A DNA stretch of 38,881 nt from Oscillospiraceae bacterium. Lineage in GTDB: Bacteria; Bacillota; Clostridia; Oscillospirales; Oscillospiraceae. The position numbers and the translations under genes were made by a program. Under the pieces are notes generated by a model. It was not told where the DNA came from, ran no database searches, and was given only the letters and a program-made list of their open reading frames with translations. Each line of letters starts with the position of its first letter. Position 1 is the stretch's first letter. The stretch is from positions 1-38,881 of the forward strand of contig JAFQFC010000007.1 of assembly GCA_017415775.1 (NCBI GenBank). The letters are read 5' to 3'. Of this stretch, positions 31,484-38,297 are shown piece after piece.

Positions 31484-31960
31484 TCAGCGCTCGATCTTCT
31501 CAACACGGTAGCGGATGGTGCCGCGGGGTGCTTCCACGCTGACCTCGTCGCCCACCTTGGCGCCCTTCAGGGCCTTGCCAAAGGGAGAATCCTCGGACAC
31601 GGCACGGACCATCACGTCGGCCTCCTGAGAGCCCACGATCTTGTAAGCGGGCATGGTCTTGCCGGTCTCCAGATTGGTCACCGTCACCAGGCAGCCGATG
31701 GAGATCTTGCCTGCGTCGGCGTCGTTCTCGTCCACGATCACGGCGTGCAGCAGGATCTCTTCCAGCTCGGCAATGCGGCTGTACAGCTTGCCCTGCTCGT
31801 TCTTAGCCTCATCATATTCGCTGTTTTCGCTCAGGTCGCCGTAGCCGCGGGCTTCCTTGATCAGTTCGGCCACTTCGTCGGCGCGAACGGTTTTGCTCTC
31901 GTTCAGTTCCTGCAGCAGCTCGTCATAGCGCTTCTGGCTCATCTTAAATTCTTTTGCCAT
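31484..31960 (-). CDS. greA: Transcription elongation factor GreA
   Basis: A 158-residue factor that rescues stalled RNA polymerase by stimulating transcript cleavage. The N-terminal coiled coil (about 1-75) carries the tip acidic motif GYGDLSENSEYDEAK with the Asp and Glu that position the second metal ion; the C-terminal FKBP-like domain (about 80-155) ends with PRGTIRYRVEKI. Two ATGs lie upstream in frame (31978, 31969), but AAAGGA is best placed for the ATG at 31960, which gives standard length. First gene of greA-lysS-pspC. The leader has a strong hairpin just before the ribosome site. Confidence 0.95.
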   Translation of the reverse strand: MAKEFKMSQKRYDELLQELNESKTVRADEVAELIKEARGYGDLSENSEYDEAKNEQGKLYSRIAELEEILLHAVIVDENDADAGKISIGCLVTVTNLETGKTMPAYKIVGSQEADVMVRAVSEDSPFGKALKGAKVGDEVSVEAPRGTIRYRVEKIER

Positions 31961-31982
31961 GGTATCCATTCCTTTCAAAACA

Positions 31983-32004
31983 GTATCCGCCCTGCGGCGG
32001 ATAC
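31983..32004 (-). promoter_or_regulatory. Leader hairpin of greA
   Basis: GTATCCGCC (31983-31991) and GGCGGATAC (31996-32004) form a perfect 9-bp stem with a four-base loop, between the promoter and the greA ribosome site. On the minus strand it is followed by TGTTTTG, a weak T-run, so it could act as an attenuator or pause site or as an mRNA stabiliser. Confidence 0.5.
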
Positions 32005-32032
32005 CTATAGTTATTCTAATATACCATGTTGC

Positions 32033-32061
32033 ATTATAGTAACTTTTTGCCCCCCTGTCAA
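32033..32061 (-). promoter_or_regulatory. Promoter of greA-lysS-pspC
   Basis: Minus strand: perfect TTGACA (32061-32056), 17-bp spacer, perfect TATAAT (32038-32033). The -35 box overlaps the stop codon of the preceding ORF. Confidence 0.8.
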
Positions 32062-32741
32062 GGGCGAAACTCCACAGATTTCAGGCAGATCGCTCCCTTT
32101 TCCACTTTTCCTGCCTGAAAGAGGGCTGCCAGCACCGTTTCGGGCCATTCTTCTCCATCCACGGCAGCAGACAACCTCTGCCGCCGTGCACAGTCCCGCC
32201 CCAAATGCAGGGCAGGCATCCGCCCCTGCCGCTCTTCGCCCAGACAGAGCTCCAGTATTGCCCGGTCCGGTCGCCCCTGTCCCAGCCCCAGCCGCTGCAG
32301 CAGCAGCGTCTCCAGCTCTCCCTGCCCCGACCCGACCGATACCGCCACGTACCGTACCCGCCGTCCCAGCTGCAGCAAAAGCTCCCTCGTTTCCCGGTCT
32401 GCCGACGGGGCGCTCAGCAGCACCGTTCCGTTTCGCAGGTCCAGCCCCCAGTCCGTTTCCGCCCGATCCAGCAGCTGCGGCAGCAGGGCCCGGCGCAGCG
32501 AAAACTCCTGCGCCCGATGCAGTCCGTATCGCCGCAGCCACGGCTCTGCCGGCCCCTGTACCGCCGTGCAGCGCACCCCGGCGGCAGCCATGGCCTCCAG
32601 AGCCCGCCCCCACCGCCGTTTCTGCCGCCAGCCCCGGGGCGGGGCAGCCTGCAGCACCGCAAAATCCGCTCCGCAGATCCGCTGCTGTTCCAGCCGTGGC
32701 CGCCTGGGCCCGCCTTCCTCCATCACGATCCATCCCAGCAC
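32058..32741 (-). CDS. Uncharacterised protein, start directly after a terminator
   Basis: A 227-residue frame that I do not recognise. It has no signal peptide or membrane segment. It is rich in Leu, Arg, Gln and Gly, with a beta-strand-like stretch GTVLLSAPS near 105 followed by RYVAVSVGSG near 128, suggesting a Rossmann-like alpha/beta fold; an Arg/Trp-rich N-terminus precedes it. Codon use (CTG, CGG, GCC, GGG in third-position GC) is like coding DNA here and better than the competing frames. The GTG at 32741 lies 6 nt after the terminator of the M23 hydrolase gene, whose stem contains the only ribosome-site-like GGGG; the ATG at 32720 is an alternative. Expression would depend on readthrough. 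Confidence 0.6.
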   Translation of the reverse strand: MLGWIVMEEGGPRRPRLEQQRICGADFAVLQAAPPRGWRQKRRWGRALEAMAAAGVRCTAVQGPAEPWLRRYGLHRAQEFSLRRALLPQLLDRAETDWGLDLRNGTVLLSAPSADRETRELLLQLGRRVRYVAVSVGSGQGELETLLLQRLGLGQGRPDRAILELCLGEERQGRMPALHLGRDCARRQRLSAAVDGEEWPETVLAALFQAGKVEKGAICLKSVEFRP

Positions 32742-32746
32742 AAAAG

Positions 32747-32784
32747 AACACCCCTTCAGCCCATTGTATGGCCGAAGGGGTGTT
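32747..32784 (-). terminator. Terminator of the ftsEX-M23 operon
   Basis: Stem of AACACCCCTTC and GAAGGGGTGTT extended by GGCC/GGCT pairs (arms 32747-32761 and 32770-32784), ending TTCTTTTG on the minus strand. Confidence 0.8.
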
Positions 32785-32798
32785 GTTATCCATGGATT

Positions 32799-33959
32799 TT
32801 ACCAGCCGTAGGCGATGTAGCCGGGCAGGTAGGGCAGCGGATTGATGTGCTGACCGTTGATGCGGACCTCATAGTGGATATGGGGACCGCTGGAAATGCC
32901 GGTAGAGCCGCACTTGCCAATGACCTGACCACGAGCCACCTGGTCGCCCACCCGGACACTGTAAGCGTTCAAATGGCCGTACAGGGTGGTGACGCCCTCA
33001 CCGTGGGAAATGGTGACGCTGTAGCCGTAGCCGTAGTTCCAGCCGGCCTGGATCACCTTGCCGGACTGGGCAGCGTACACCGTAGAGTTGCGGGGTGCGC
33101 CAATGTCCACACCCAGATGGTTGGTGCTGGCGCCGGCAATGCCGGTGTTGCGCTTACCGAAGGGCGAGGTAATGTACTTGGTCTTGGAGGGCCAAACCAT
33201 GCCGTCCAGCACAGACTTGGTTTCCGGATCGTCCACGCCCTCGCTGAGGTCGCCGTTCTCCTTGTGGAACTTCTCCAGCTCAGCGGTAATGCGGTCGGAC
33301 TCCTTCTTCTCGGCGTCGTGCATGGCCTGCAGGCCCTTCTCTGTCGAGATGAACTCGTTGACGATGCGGTCGGCCTCGGCAATGTCTGCCTGCAGCTCCT
33401 TCTGGGTGGCATCCAGCTCCTGCTTCTGCTCTTCCAGCTGTGTCCGGCTCTCGGCCAGCTGGGCACGCACTGCCCGCAGGTCGGCGATCACCGTCTGGTT
33501 GTATTCCATCACTTCGTTGATGAAGTCGATGCGGCTCAGCAGATCGGCAAAGCTGGTGGCCTTGAACAGGACGGACCAGTAGGACACCACGCCCCGCTCC
33601 TCTTCCTGCCGGGTCTGGCGGCAGAACAGCTCGTACTGATCCTGCTCCTTGACCTCATACTCCTCGATGGCCTTGGTGGTGTTCTCGATCTGCTTTTCTG
33701 CCGTGCTGATCTGGGCCTTCAGCACTTCGTTGCGCTGATCCAGCAGCATCTTCTTCTCCAGCGCCTTGTTTTTGTCGTTCTGCAGCGCTTCGATCTGCTT
33801 TTTATACTCAGCGGCCTTCTGCTTGGCCTCGCTCAGGGCGGACTCCAGCTCCTGCCGCTCCTTGTCGTTGGCCGCATAAGCCGTCTGCACCGGGGCGACC
33901 AGAGCCACCGTCATCACCAGCGCACACAGCAGCGCCAGCGCTTGTTTCATTCTCTTCAT
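32799..33959 (-). CDS. Secreted coiled-coil M23 peptidoglycan hydrolase (EnvC/PcsB-like, FtsEX partner)
   Basis: A 386-residue exported protein. Residues 1-29 form a signal peptide with a likely cut at AYA. Two long coiled-coil blocks (about 32-115 and 160-245) surround a hinge, and a LytM/M23 zinc endopeptidase domain (about 265-375) carries NHLGVDIG (first His and Asp ligands) and GPHIHYEV (HxH). All catalytic ligands are present, so it should be active, not a degenerate activator like E. coli EnvC. It follows ftsX by 14 nt, the classic arrangement in which FtsEX ATP hydrolysis is passed to the coiled coil to unlock cell-wall cleavage during division. The ATG at 33959 follows AGGAGAAG. Confidence 0.92.
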   Translation of the reverse strand: MKRMKQALALLCALVMTVALVAPVQTAYAANDKERQELESALSEAKQKAAEYKKQIEALQNDKNKALEKKMLLDQRNEVLKAQISTAEKQIENTTKAIEEYEVKEQDQYELFCRQTRQEEERGVVSYWSVLFKATSFADLLSRIDFINEVMEYNQTVIADLRAVRAQLAESRTQLEEQKQELDATQKELQADIAEADRIVNEFISTEKGLQAMHDAEKKESDRITAELEKFHKENGDLSEGVDDPETKSVLDGMVWPSKTKYITSPFGKRNTGIAGASTNHLGVDIGAPRNSTVYAAQSGKVIQAGWNYGYGYSVTISHGEGVTTLYGHLNAYSVRVGDQVARGQVIGKCGSTGISSGPHIHYEVRINGQHINPLPYLPGYIAYGW

Positions 33960-33973
33960 TGCTCTTCTCCTAT

Positions 33974-34858
33974 TTACACACGCAGGAACTTACGGATAGC
34001 AGTCAAGCTGCCGCCTACACCTACCAGAAGGCCCACGCCCAGGAACACCAGCGCCACCGGCATCCAGATGCCCTCAAAAGGCACCAGCTTCAGCAGCTGC
34101 ATGGTGTCGGAATTGCTCACACCCTTGACCATGCCGGTGTACAGGACCCACTGCAGGCCGAAGGCGATCACCGCACCGCACAGGCCCAGCAGCAGACCTT
34201 CGTACACGAAGGGCCAGCGGATGAAGCCATCGGTGGCACCCACCATCTTCATGATGGCGATCTCGTCACGGCGGTCAAAGGTGGTCAGCTTAATGGTGTT
34301 GGACATGATGAACACGGACACGATCAGCAGCACGGCGATCATGGCAATGCTGATAACGCCGGCGATGTTGCGCACCGTGATAAATCCGGCAGAAATGGTC
34401 TCGTCGGCCCGGACCCGGTCAATGCCCTCCACGGCCTCCAGCTGCGTCCGCAGCTCACCCATCAGCTCCAGATCCGTCATGTGCAGCACATAGCGGTGGC
34501 GGAAGATCTCCGCCTCCAGATCGCCGTACAGATCGTCCTCGTCATACTGCTCCACATAGCTGTCCCGGGCCTCTTCCCGGCTGACGAAGGTGCAGTCGGC
34601 TACGCCGGGCAGCTTTTCCAGCTTGCTCTGCAGGGCCTTGGCCTCCTCATCGGTCAGGGCATCGTCCACAAAGGCCAGCACGGCGTTTTCCTTCTGCAGG
34701 TCCTTCAGATTCTCGTTCAGATTATAGGCCACCAGCGTAAAGGTGCCCATGATCAGCAGGCAGGCCACCGTCACACCGATGGCGGCAAAGGACATAAAGC
34801 CATGGGAGAACATGTTTCCTACGCCCTCTTTGGCAAAATAAGTAAAATTATGCTTCAT
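33974..34858 (-). CDS. ftsX: Cell division protein FtsX
   Basis: A 294-residue permease-like protein with a cytoplasmic N-terminus, a first membrane segment (about 22-45), a large extracellular loop (about 46-165) that would contact the M23 hydrolase coiled coil, and three more membrane segments (about 170-290) in the FtsX/MacB fold. The motif KLTTFDRRDEIAIMKMVGAT near 200 is the usual contact to FtsE. It overlaps the ftsE stop by 4 nt, so the pair is coupled. With FtsE it regulates septal cell-wall hydrolysis and does not transport a solute. Confidence 0.94.
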   Translation of the reverse strand: MKHNFTYFAKEGVGNMFSHGFMSFAAIGVTVACLLIMGTFTLVAYNLNENLKDLQKENAVLAFVDDALTDEEAKALQSKLEKLPGVADCTFVSREEARDSYVEQYDEDDLYGDLEAEIFRHRYVLHMTDLELMGELRTQLEAVEGIDRVRADETISAGFITVRNIAGVISIAMIAVLLIVSVFIMSNTIKLTTFDRRDEIAIMKMVGATDGFIRWPFVYEGLLLGLCGAVIAFGLQWVLYTGMVKGVSNSDTMQLLKLVPFEGIWMPVALVFLGVGLLVGVGGSLTAIRKFLRV

Positions 34859-35547
34859 TCCTGTACCTCGCGTACTTCGTAACTGTGGGCGCCGTCGGTC
34901 ACCACATTGCCTTCGTCGATCATGATGACCCGCTTTTCAAACCGGTTCACCAGCGATTTCTCGTGGGTTACCACCACCACGGTGGTGCCCAGTGCGTTGA
35001 TCCGCTCCAGCAGGGACATGATCTCCAGCGAACGGTTGGGGTCCAGGTTGCCGGTAGGCTCGTCGGCCACGATGGTGTCGGGGTTGTTCACCAGCGCACG
35101 GGCGATGGCCACACGCTGCTGCTCACCGCCGGACAGCTCGTCGGGGTAGCGCTTCTCCTTGCCTTCCAGACCCACCAGCTCCAGCACATAGGGGATCCGG
35201 GCCTGGATCTCCTTGGTGGTGGCGCCCACGGCCCGCATGGCCAGGCTCAGGTTGTCATACACCGTCTTGGTGTTGATCAGGCGGAAGTCCTGAAAGATCA
35301 CGCCCAAAGTGCGGCGCATCAGGGGGATCTGCTTGTCGCTGATGCGGCCCATGGAGAAGCCGTTGATCATGACCCGGCCGCAGCTGGGCAGCACCTCACC
35401 GGTCAGCAGCTTGATGATGGTAGACTTACCGGAACCGGAAGGGCCTACCAGAAACACGAATTCGCCGTCGGCGATCTCGAAGGAAATGCCCTTCAGGGCA
35501 TGGGTACCGTTATCATAGGTTTTTTCTACATTCGTCAGTCGGATCAT
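34855..35547 (-). CDS. ftsE: Cell division ATP-binding protein FtsE
   Basis: A 230-residue ABC ATPase with Walker A GPSGSGKST near 35, Q-loop FQDFRLINTKTVYDN near 85 (the FRLL/FRLI stretch is typical of FtsE), signature LSGGEQQR near 138, Walker B IVADEPTGNLDP near 158 and THEKSLVNRF near 196. It drives conformational changes in FtsX at the division site. First gene of ftsE-ftsX-M23, with a good promoter at 35620-35648; the ATG at 35547 follows TGAGG. Confidence 0.95.
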   Translation of the reverse strand: MIRLTNVEKTYDNGTHALKGISFEIADGEFVFLVGPSGSGKSTIIKLLTGEVLPSCGRVMINGFSMGRISDKQIPLMRRTLGVIFQDFRLINTKTVYDNLSLAMRAVGATTKEIQARIPYVLELVGLEGKEKRYPDELSGGEQQRVAIARALVNNPDTIVADEPTGNLDPNRSLEIMSLLERINALGTTVVVVTHEKSLVNRFEKRVIMIDEGNVVTDGAHSYEVREVQE

Positions 35548-35619
35548 ACCTAAACCTCAATTCTTATGTCAACCGAAACGTCGCCCGACAGGCGTCGCCC
35601 CAAAATCTTCGTATTTTAC

Positions 35620-35648
35620 ATTATACCGAAAAAGTTACAAAATGGCAA
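35620..35648 (-). promoter_or_regulatory. Promoter of ftsE-ftsX-M23
   Basis: Minus strand: TTGCCA (35648-35643), 17-bp spacer, perfect TATAAT (35625-35620); leader about 70 nt with a repeated CGTCGCCC. Confidence 0.7.
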
Positions 35649-35698
35649 CAGGAAAAATATGAAAGAAGTGTGAACGGTGTTGAAAAAAGGGGCGAGAA

Positions 35699-35728
35699 AA
35701 CCGCCGGAGGCAAATGCTTCCGGCGGTT
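35699..35728 (-). terminator. Probable terminator of the PucR-type regulator gene
   Basis: AACCGCCGGA(A/G)GC arms (35699-35712 and 35717-35728) form a GC-rich stem; on the minus strand it ends GGTTTTCTCG, a short T-run. Confidence 0.6.
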
Positions 35729-35745
35729 GACAAAAGCGGATAAAA

Positions 35746-36840
35746 TTATGCCTCGATGCCGCGGCTGGTCAGGTATTTCTTGACCATCAAAGCTACCTTG
35801 AAGGTAATGGCATCATCAAACTCCCGCAGGTCCAGACCGGTGAGCTTCTTGATCTTCTCCAGACGATAGACCAAGGTGTTGCGGTGAACGAACAGCTTGC
35901 GGGCAGTCTCGGACACATTCAGGTTGTTCTCGAAGAACTTGTAGATGGTGAACAGCGTCTCGGGATCCAGCGCATCGATGGGGTTCTTCTTGAACACTTC
36001 CTGCAGGAACATCTCGCACAGGGTGGTGGGCAGCTGATAGATCAGGCGGCCGATACCCAGATTCTCATAGTTGATGACATAGCGCTCGGTGTCAAACACC
36101 TTGCCGACCTCGATGGCGATCTGGGCCTCCTTGTAGGACTTGGCCAGATCCCGCAGGTGCAGGGCCATGGTGCCGATACCCACGAACACACGGTTCTCAC
36201 CGTCCTGACGCAGGGTGTCGGCGATATTGTTGGCCACCTTCTCCATTTCCTTGGTGCCGGCGCTTTCGCTCATCTGGTGGATGAGGGCCACGTCGTTCTC
36301 GCCCACGCTCAGCACGAAGTCGTTCTGGCGGTCGGGATACAGGTTCTGGATCACGTCCACCGGCACAGCCTCGCCCCGTTCGTCAATGGGACGGATGACA
36401 AACACGGCACGGGGCACCTCAGCGGCCACATGCAGTTCCTTAGCCCGCATGTAAATGTCGCTGATGAGGATGTTGTCAGAAATGATGTTCTTGATGAAGG
36501 AGCCCTTATCGTGCTTCTCTTCATAGTAAGCCTTGGCAGAATTCAGCGCCACGGAAGCCATGGAGCACACAGTGCGGCCCACGCTGTCCTCGCCGCTGGC
36601 GAACACAGCATAGTCAAAGTGGCTGCCCCAGCCGGGCAGGGCTTTGAAGGTCTTGCCCTCCAGAGACACGCAGGCGCCTTCTGCCTCGTTGATAGCCTCC
36701 ACATATTTGGACCATTTCTTGCCGATACCGGTCAGCTCACTGCAGGCGATCACCGTACCCTCAGCGTCGATGACGCCGATGGTGTGATCCGTCGTTTCTT
36801 TGAACTGCAGCACGACATTTTGAAAAATTCTTCCGGACAT
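35746..36840 (-). CDS. PucR/CdaR family transcriptional regulator
   Basis: A 364-residue regulator. The N-terminal part (about 1-120) looks like a small-molecule sensor domain (TIGVIDAEGTVIACSE near 20), the middle (about 130-290) is the GGDEF-like domain typical of CdaR/PucR proteins, and the C-terminus (about 305-360) is the PucR helix-turn-helix: FFENNLNVSETARKLFVHRN followed by TLVYRLEKIKKLTGLDLR. Family members control purine, sugar-diacid or amino-acid catabolism; nothing next to this gene names its target. The ATG at 36840 follows GGGAGG by 8 nt. The promoter is flanked by two copies of TTTTCTACA, possibly its own operator. Confidence 0.85.
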   Translation of the reverse strand: MSGRIFQNVVLQFKETTDHTIGVIDAEGTVIACSELTGIGKKWSKYVEAINEAEGACVSLEGKTFKALPGWGSHFDYAVFASGEDSVGRTVCSMASVALNSAKAYYEEKHDKGSFIKNIISDNILISDIYMRAKELHVAAEVPRAVFVIRPIDERGEAVPVDVIQNLYPDRQNDFVLSVGENDVALIHQMSESAGTKEMEKVANNIADTLRQDGENRVFVGIGTMALHLRDLAKSYKEAQIAIEVGKVFDTERYVINYENLGIGRLIYQLPTTLCEMFLQEVFKKNPIDALDPETLFTIYKFFENNLNVSETARKLFVHRNTLVYRLEKIKKLTGLDLREFDDAITFKVALMVKKYLTSRGIEA

Positions 36841-36891
36841 AAGTGGGCCCTCCCGCCTACCGACATTGTGGGTAATTTGTGCAATCTGCTC

Positions 36892-36955
36892 TGTAGTTTT
36901 CTACATTATATCGTCATAATCACGATTTTGCAAGAGGCTTTTTATGTTTTCTACA
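36892..36955. promoter_or_regulatory. Candidate operator: two TTTTCTACA repeats 50 bp apart
   Basis: The 9-mer TTTTCTACA occurs at 36897-36905 and 36947-36955, exactly 50 bp apart (about five helical turns), bracketing the promoter. The proximal copy is part of an inverted repeat TGTAG-TTTT-CTACA (36892-36905) overlapping the -10 edge and start site. Autoregulation by the PucR-type protein is the simplest reading; the motif also resembles a one-mismatch Spo0A box (TGTCGAA). Confidence 0.45.
36905..36933 (-). promoter_or_regulatory. Promoter of the PucR-type regulator gene
   Basis: Minus strand: TTGCAA (36933-36928), 17-bp spacer, perfect TATAAT (36910-36905); leader about 60 nt. Confidence 0.7.
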
Positions 36956-37000
36956 AAATTCTTTCTCTTTTTTTGTCATACTTGCGAATAATTTACGACC

Positions 37001-37702
37001 TCACCGCTGCAGCAATGCCACCTCTTCTGCCGTCAAATGGCGGAACTCTCCCGGCTGCAGGTCCTCATCCAGCTGCAGATCGCCCATGGAAAGGCGCTTG
37101 AGATACAGCACCGGCTTGCCCCGGGCCGCCAGCATCCGCTTGACCTGGTGGAATTTTCCCTCCTGCAGCGTCACCAGCGCTTCGTCGGGGCCGAGGATCT
37201 CCAGCCCTGCCGGCATGCATTTCAGCCCGTCGCCCAGCGTCATTCCGGCGGCGAAAGCCTGGCAATCCGACGGCTCCAGCCGCCCGTCCACCCGGGCGTA
37301 GTACACCTTATCCACATGGTACCGGGGACTGAGCAGCCGATGGGTCAGGTCGCCGTCATTGGTCAGCAGCAGCAATCCCTCTGTGTCCTTATCCAGGCGG
37401 CCCACCGGGGAAAGTCCCTGCCGCTGCAGCTCCTGGGGCAGCAGGTCCAGCACCGTTTGCTGCCGCTTATCTTCCACCGCCGACAGCACGCCGGCCGGTT
37501 TGTGCAGCATCAGATAGGTAAAGCGCCGGTAGCCAATGTCCGCTCCATCCACGGTGATCTCCATGGCAGCCGGGTCCACCTTCTGCTCCGGTGCGGCAGC
37601 GGGCCTGCCGTCCACCAGAATGCGGCCCTGCTTCACCAGCAGCTTCACTTCCCGGCGGGACCATCTGCCCGTTGCACTGAGGATCTTGTCCAGTCGTTCC
37701 AT
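37001..37702 (-). CDS. 16S rRNA pseudouridine synthase (RsuA family)
   Basis: A 233-residue pseudouridine synthase with an N-terminal S4 RNA-binding domain (about 1-55; RLDKILSATGRWSRREVKLL) and the catalytic domain with MLHKPAGVLSA near 65 and GRLDKDTEGLLLLTNDGDL near 100, holding the catalytic Asp. The C-terminal GKFHQVKRMLAARG near 185 is typical of RsuA/RluB. The likely target is U516 of 16S rRNA by family precedent, not proven here. The ATG at 37702 follows GGGGGAGAGGA. No clear terminator follows before the PucR-type promoter. Confidence 0.88.
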   Translation of the reverse strand: MERLDKILSATGRWSRREVKLLVKQGRILVDGRPAAAPEQKVDPAAMEITVDGADIGYRRFTYLMLHKPAGVLSAVEDKRQQTVLDLLPQELQRQGLSPVGRLDKDTEGLLLLTNDGDLTHRLLSPRYHVDKVYYARVDGRLEPSDCQAFAAGMTLGDGLKCMPAGLEILGPDEALVTLQEGKFHQVKRMLAARGKPVLYLKRLSMGDLQLDEDLQPGEFRHLTAEEVALLQR

Positions 37703-37723
37703 TTCCTCTCCCCCTTTTTTCTT

Positions 37724-37752
37724 ATGGTAGCATATTTCTGCCTAAAAGGGAA
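37724..37752 (-). promoter_or_regulatory. Possible promoter of the RsuA-family gene
   Basis: Minus strand TACCAT (37729-37724) with extended TGC; the -35 position holds TTCCCT, a weak match at 17-bp spacing. Confidence 0.35.
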
Positions 37753-37779
37753 TATCCATCCCACAAGGAGGGATCGAAT

Positions 37780-38247
37780 ATGTTTGTATACCATTTCCGT
37801 CTGCGTAAGGGTCTGACTGCCGCCGCAGCCGCCGCTTTCACTTTACTGCTGGCCCTGCTTCTGGTGCTGCCGGGCTGTCAAAAGCAGGATGCCGCACCCA
37901 TTCCCGCCGGCACGGACGCCGACCGCATTGCCTATCTCACCGGACTGGGCTGGACGGTGGAGGAAACGCCGGTGGAGACGCTGGATCTGCTGCTGCCGGA
38001 GAAGCTGAAGGACGACTGGGCCAACTACGCCGCACTACAAAAGGAGCAGAGTCTGCCCTTCGCCGACTTTGCCGGCCAGACGGTCCGCCGCTACACCTAT
38101 ACGGTGACCAACTATCCGGGCATCGAAAAGGGCGTGCAGGCCAATCTCTTCGTCTGCGGCGATCAGCTCATCGGCGGTGACATTATTTCGCTGGCCGAAA
38201 ACGGCTTCCAAACCTCGTTGACCTTCCCGGAGCAGAAAAATACATAA
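37780..38247 (+). CDS. DUF4830-like lipoprotein
   Basis: A 155-residue exported lipoprotein. Residues 1-32 form a signal peptide with a basic start and a long Ala/Leu core ending in the lipobox LPGC (Cys33). The mature part matches DUF4830 as I know it: RIAYLTGLGWTVEE near 50, ETLDLLLPEKL near 67, YAALQKEQ near 85, a Gly-x-x-Val-x-Arg-Tyr-Thr-Tyr strand near 103 and QLIGGDIISLAENGF near 130. The function of the domain is unknown. It is a single gene behind AAGGAGGG, ended by the terminator shared with tuf, and common next to translation genes only by chance as far as I can say. Confidence 0.78.
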   Translation: MFVYHFRLRKGLTAAAAAAFTLLLALLLVLPGCQKQDAAPIPAGTDADRIAYLTGLGWTVEETPVETLDLLLPEKLKDDWANYAALQKEQSLPFADFAGQTVRRYTYTVTNYPGIEKGVQANLFVCGDQLIGGDIISLAENGFQTSLTFPEQKNT

Positions 38248-38277
38248 AAAGAGAGGAGCCTTTTGGCTCCTCTCTTT
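38248..38277. terminator. Bidirectional terminator between the lipoprotein gene and tuf
   Basis: 13-bp stem AAAGAGAGGAGCC (38248-38260) with its complement (38265-38277), loop TTTT. Confidence 0.85.
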
Positions 38278-38297
38278 AGTTACAGCTAATCGTCAGA

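Noticed and set aside
29470..31542. Plus-strand 690-codon open frame opposite lysS
   Set aside because: Antisense of lysS with shadow composition.
32205..34493. Plus-strand 762-codon open frame opposite the M23 and ftsX genes
   Set aside because: It crosses three genuine minus-strand genes and has no recognisable domain.
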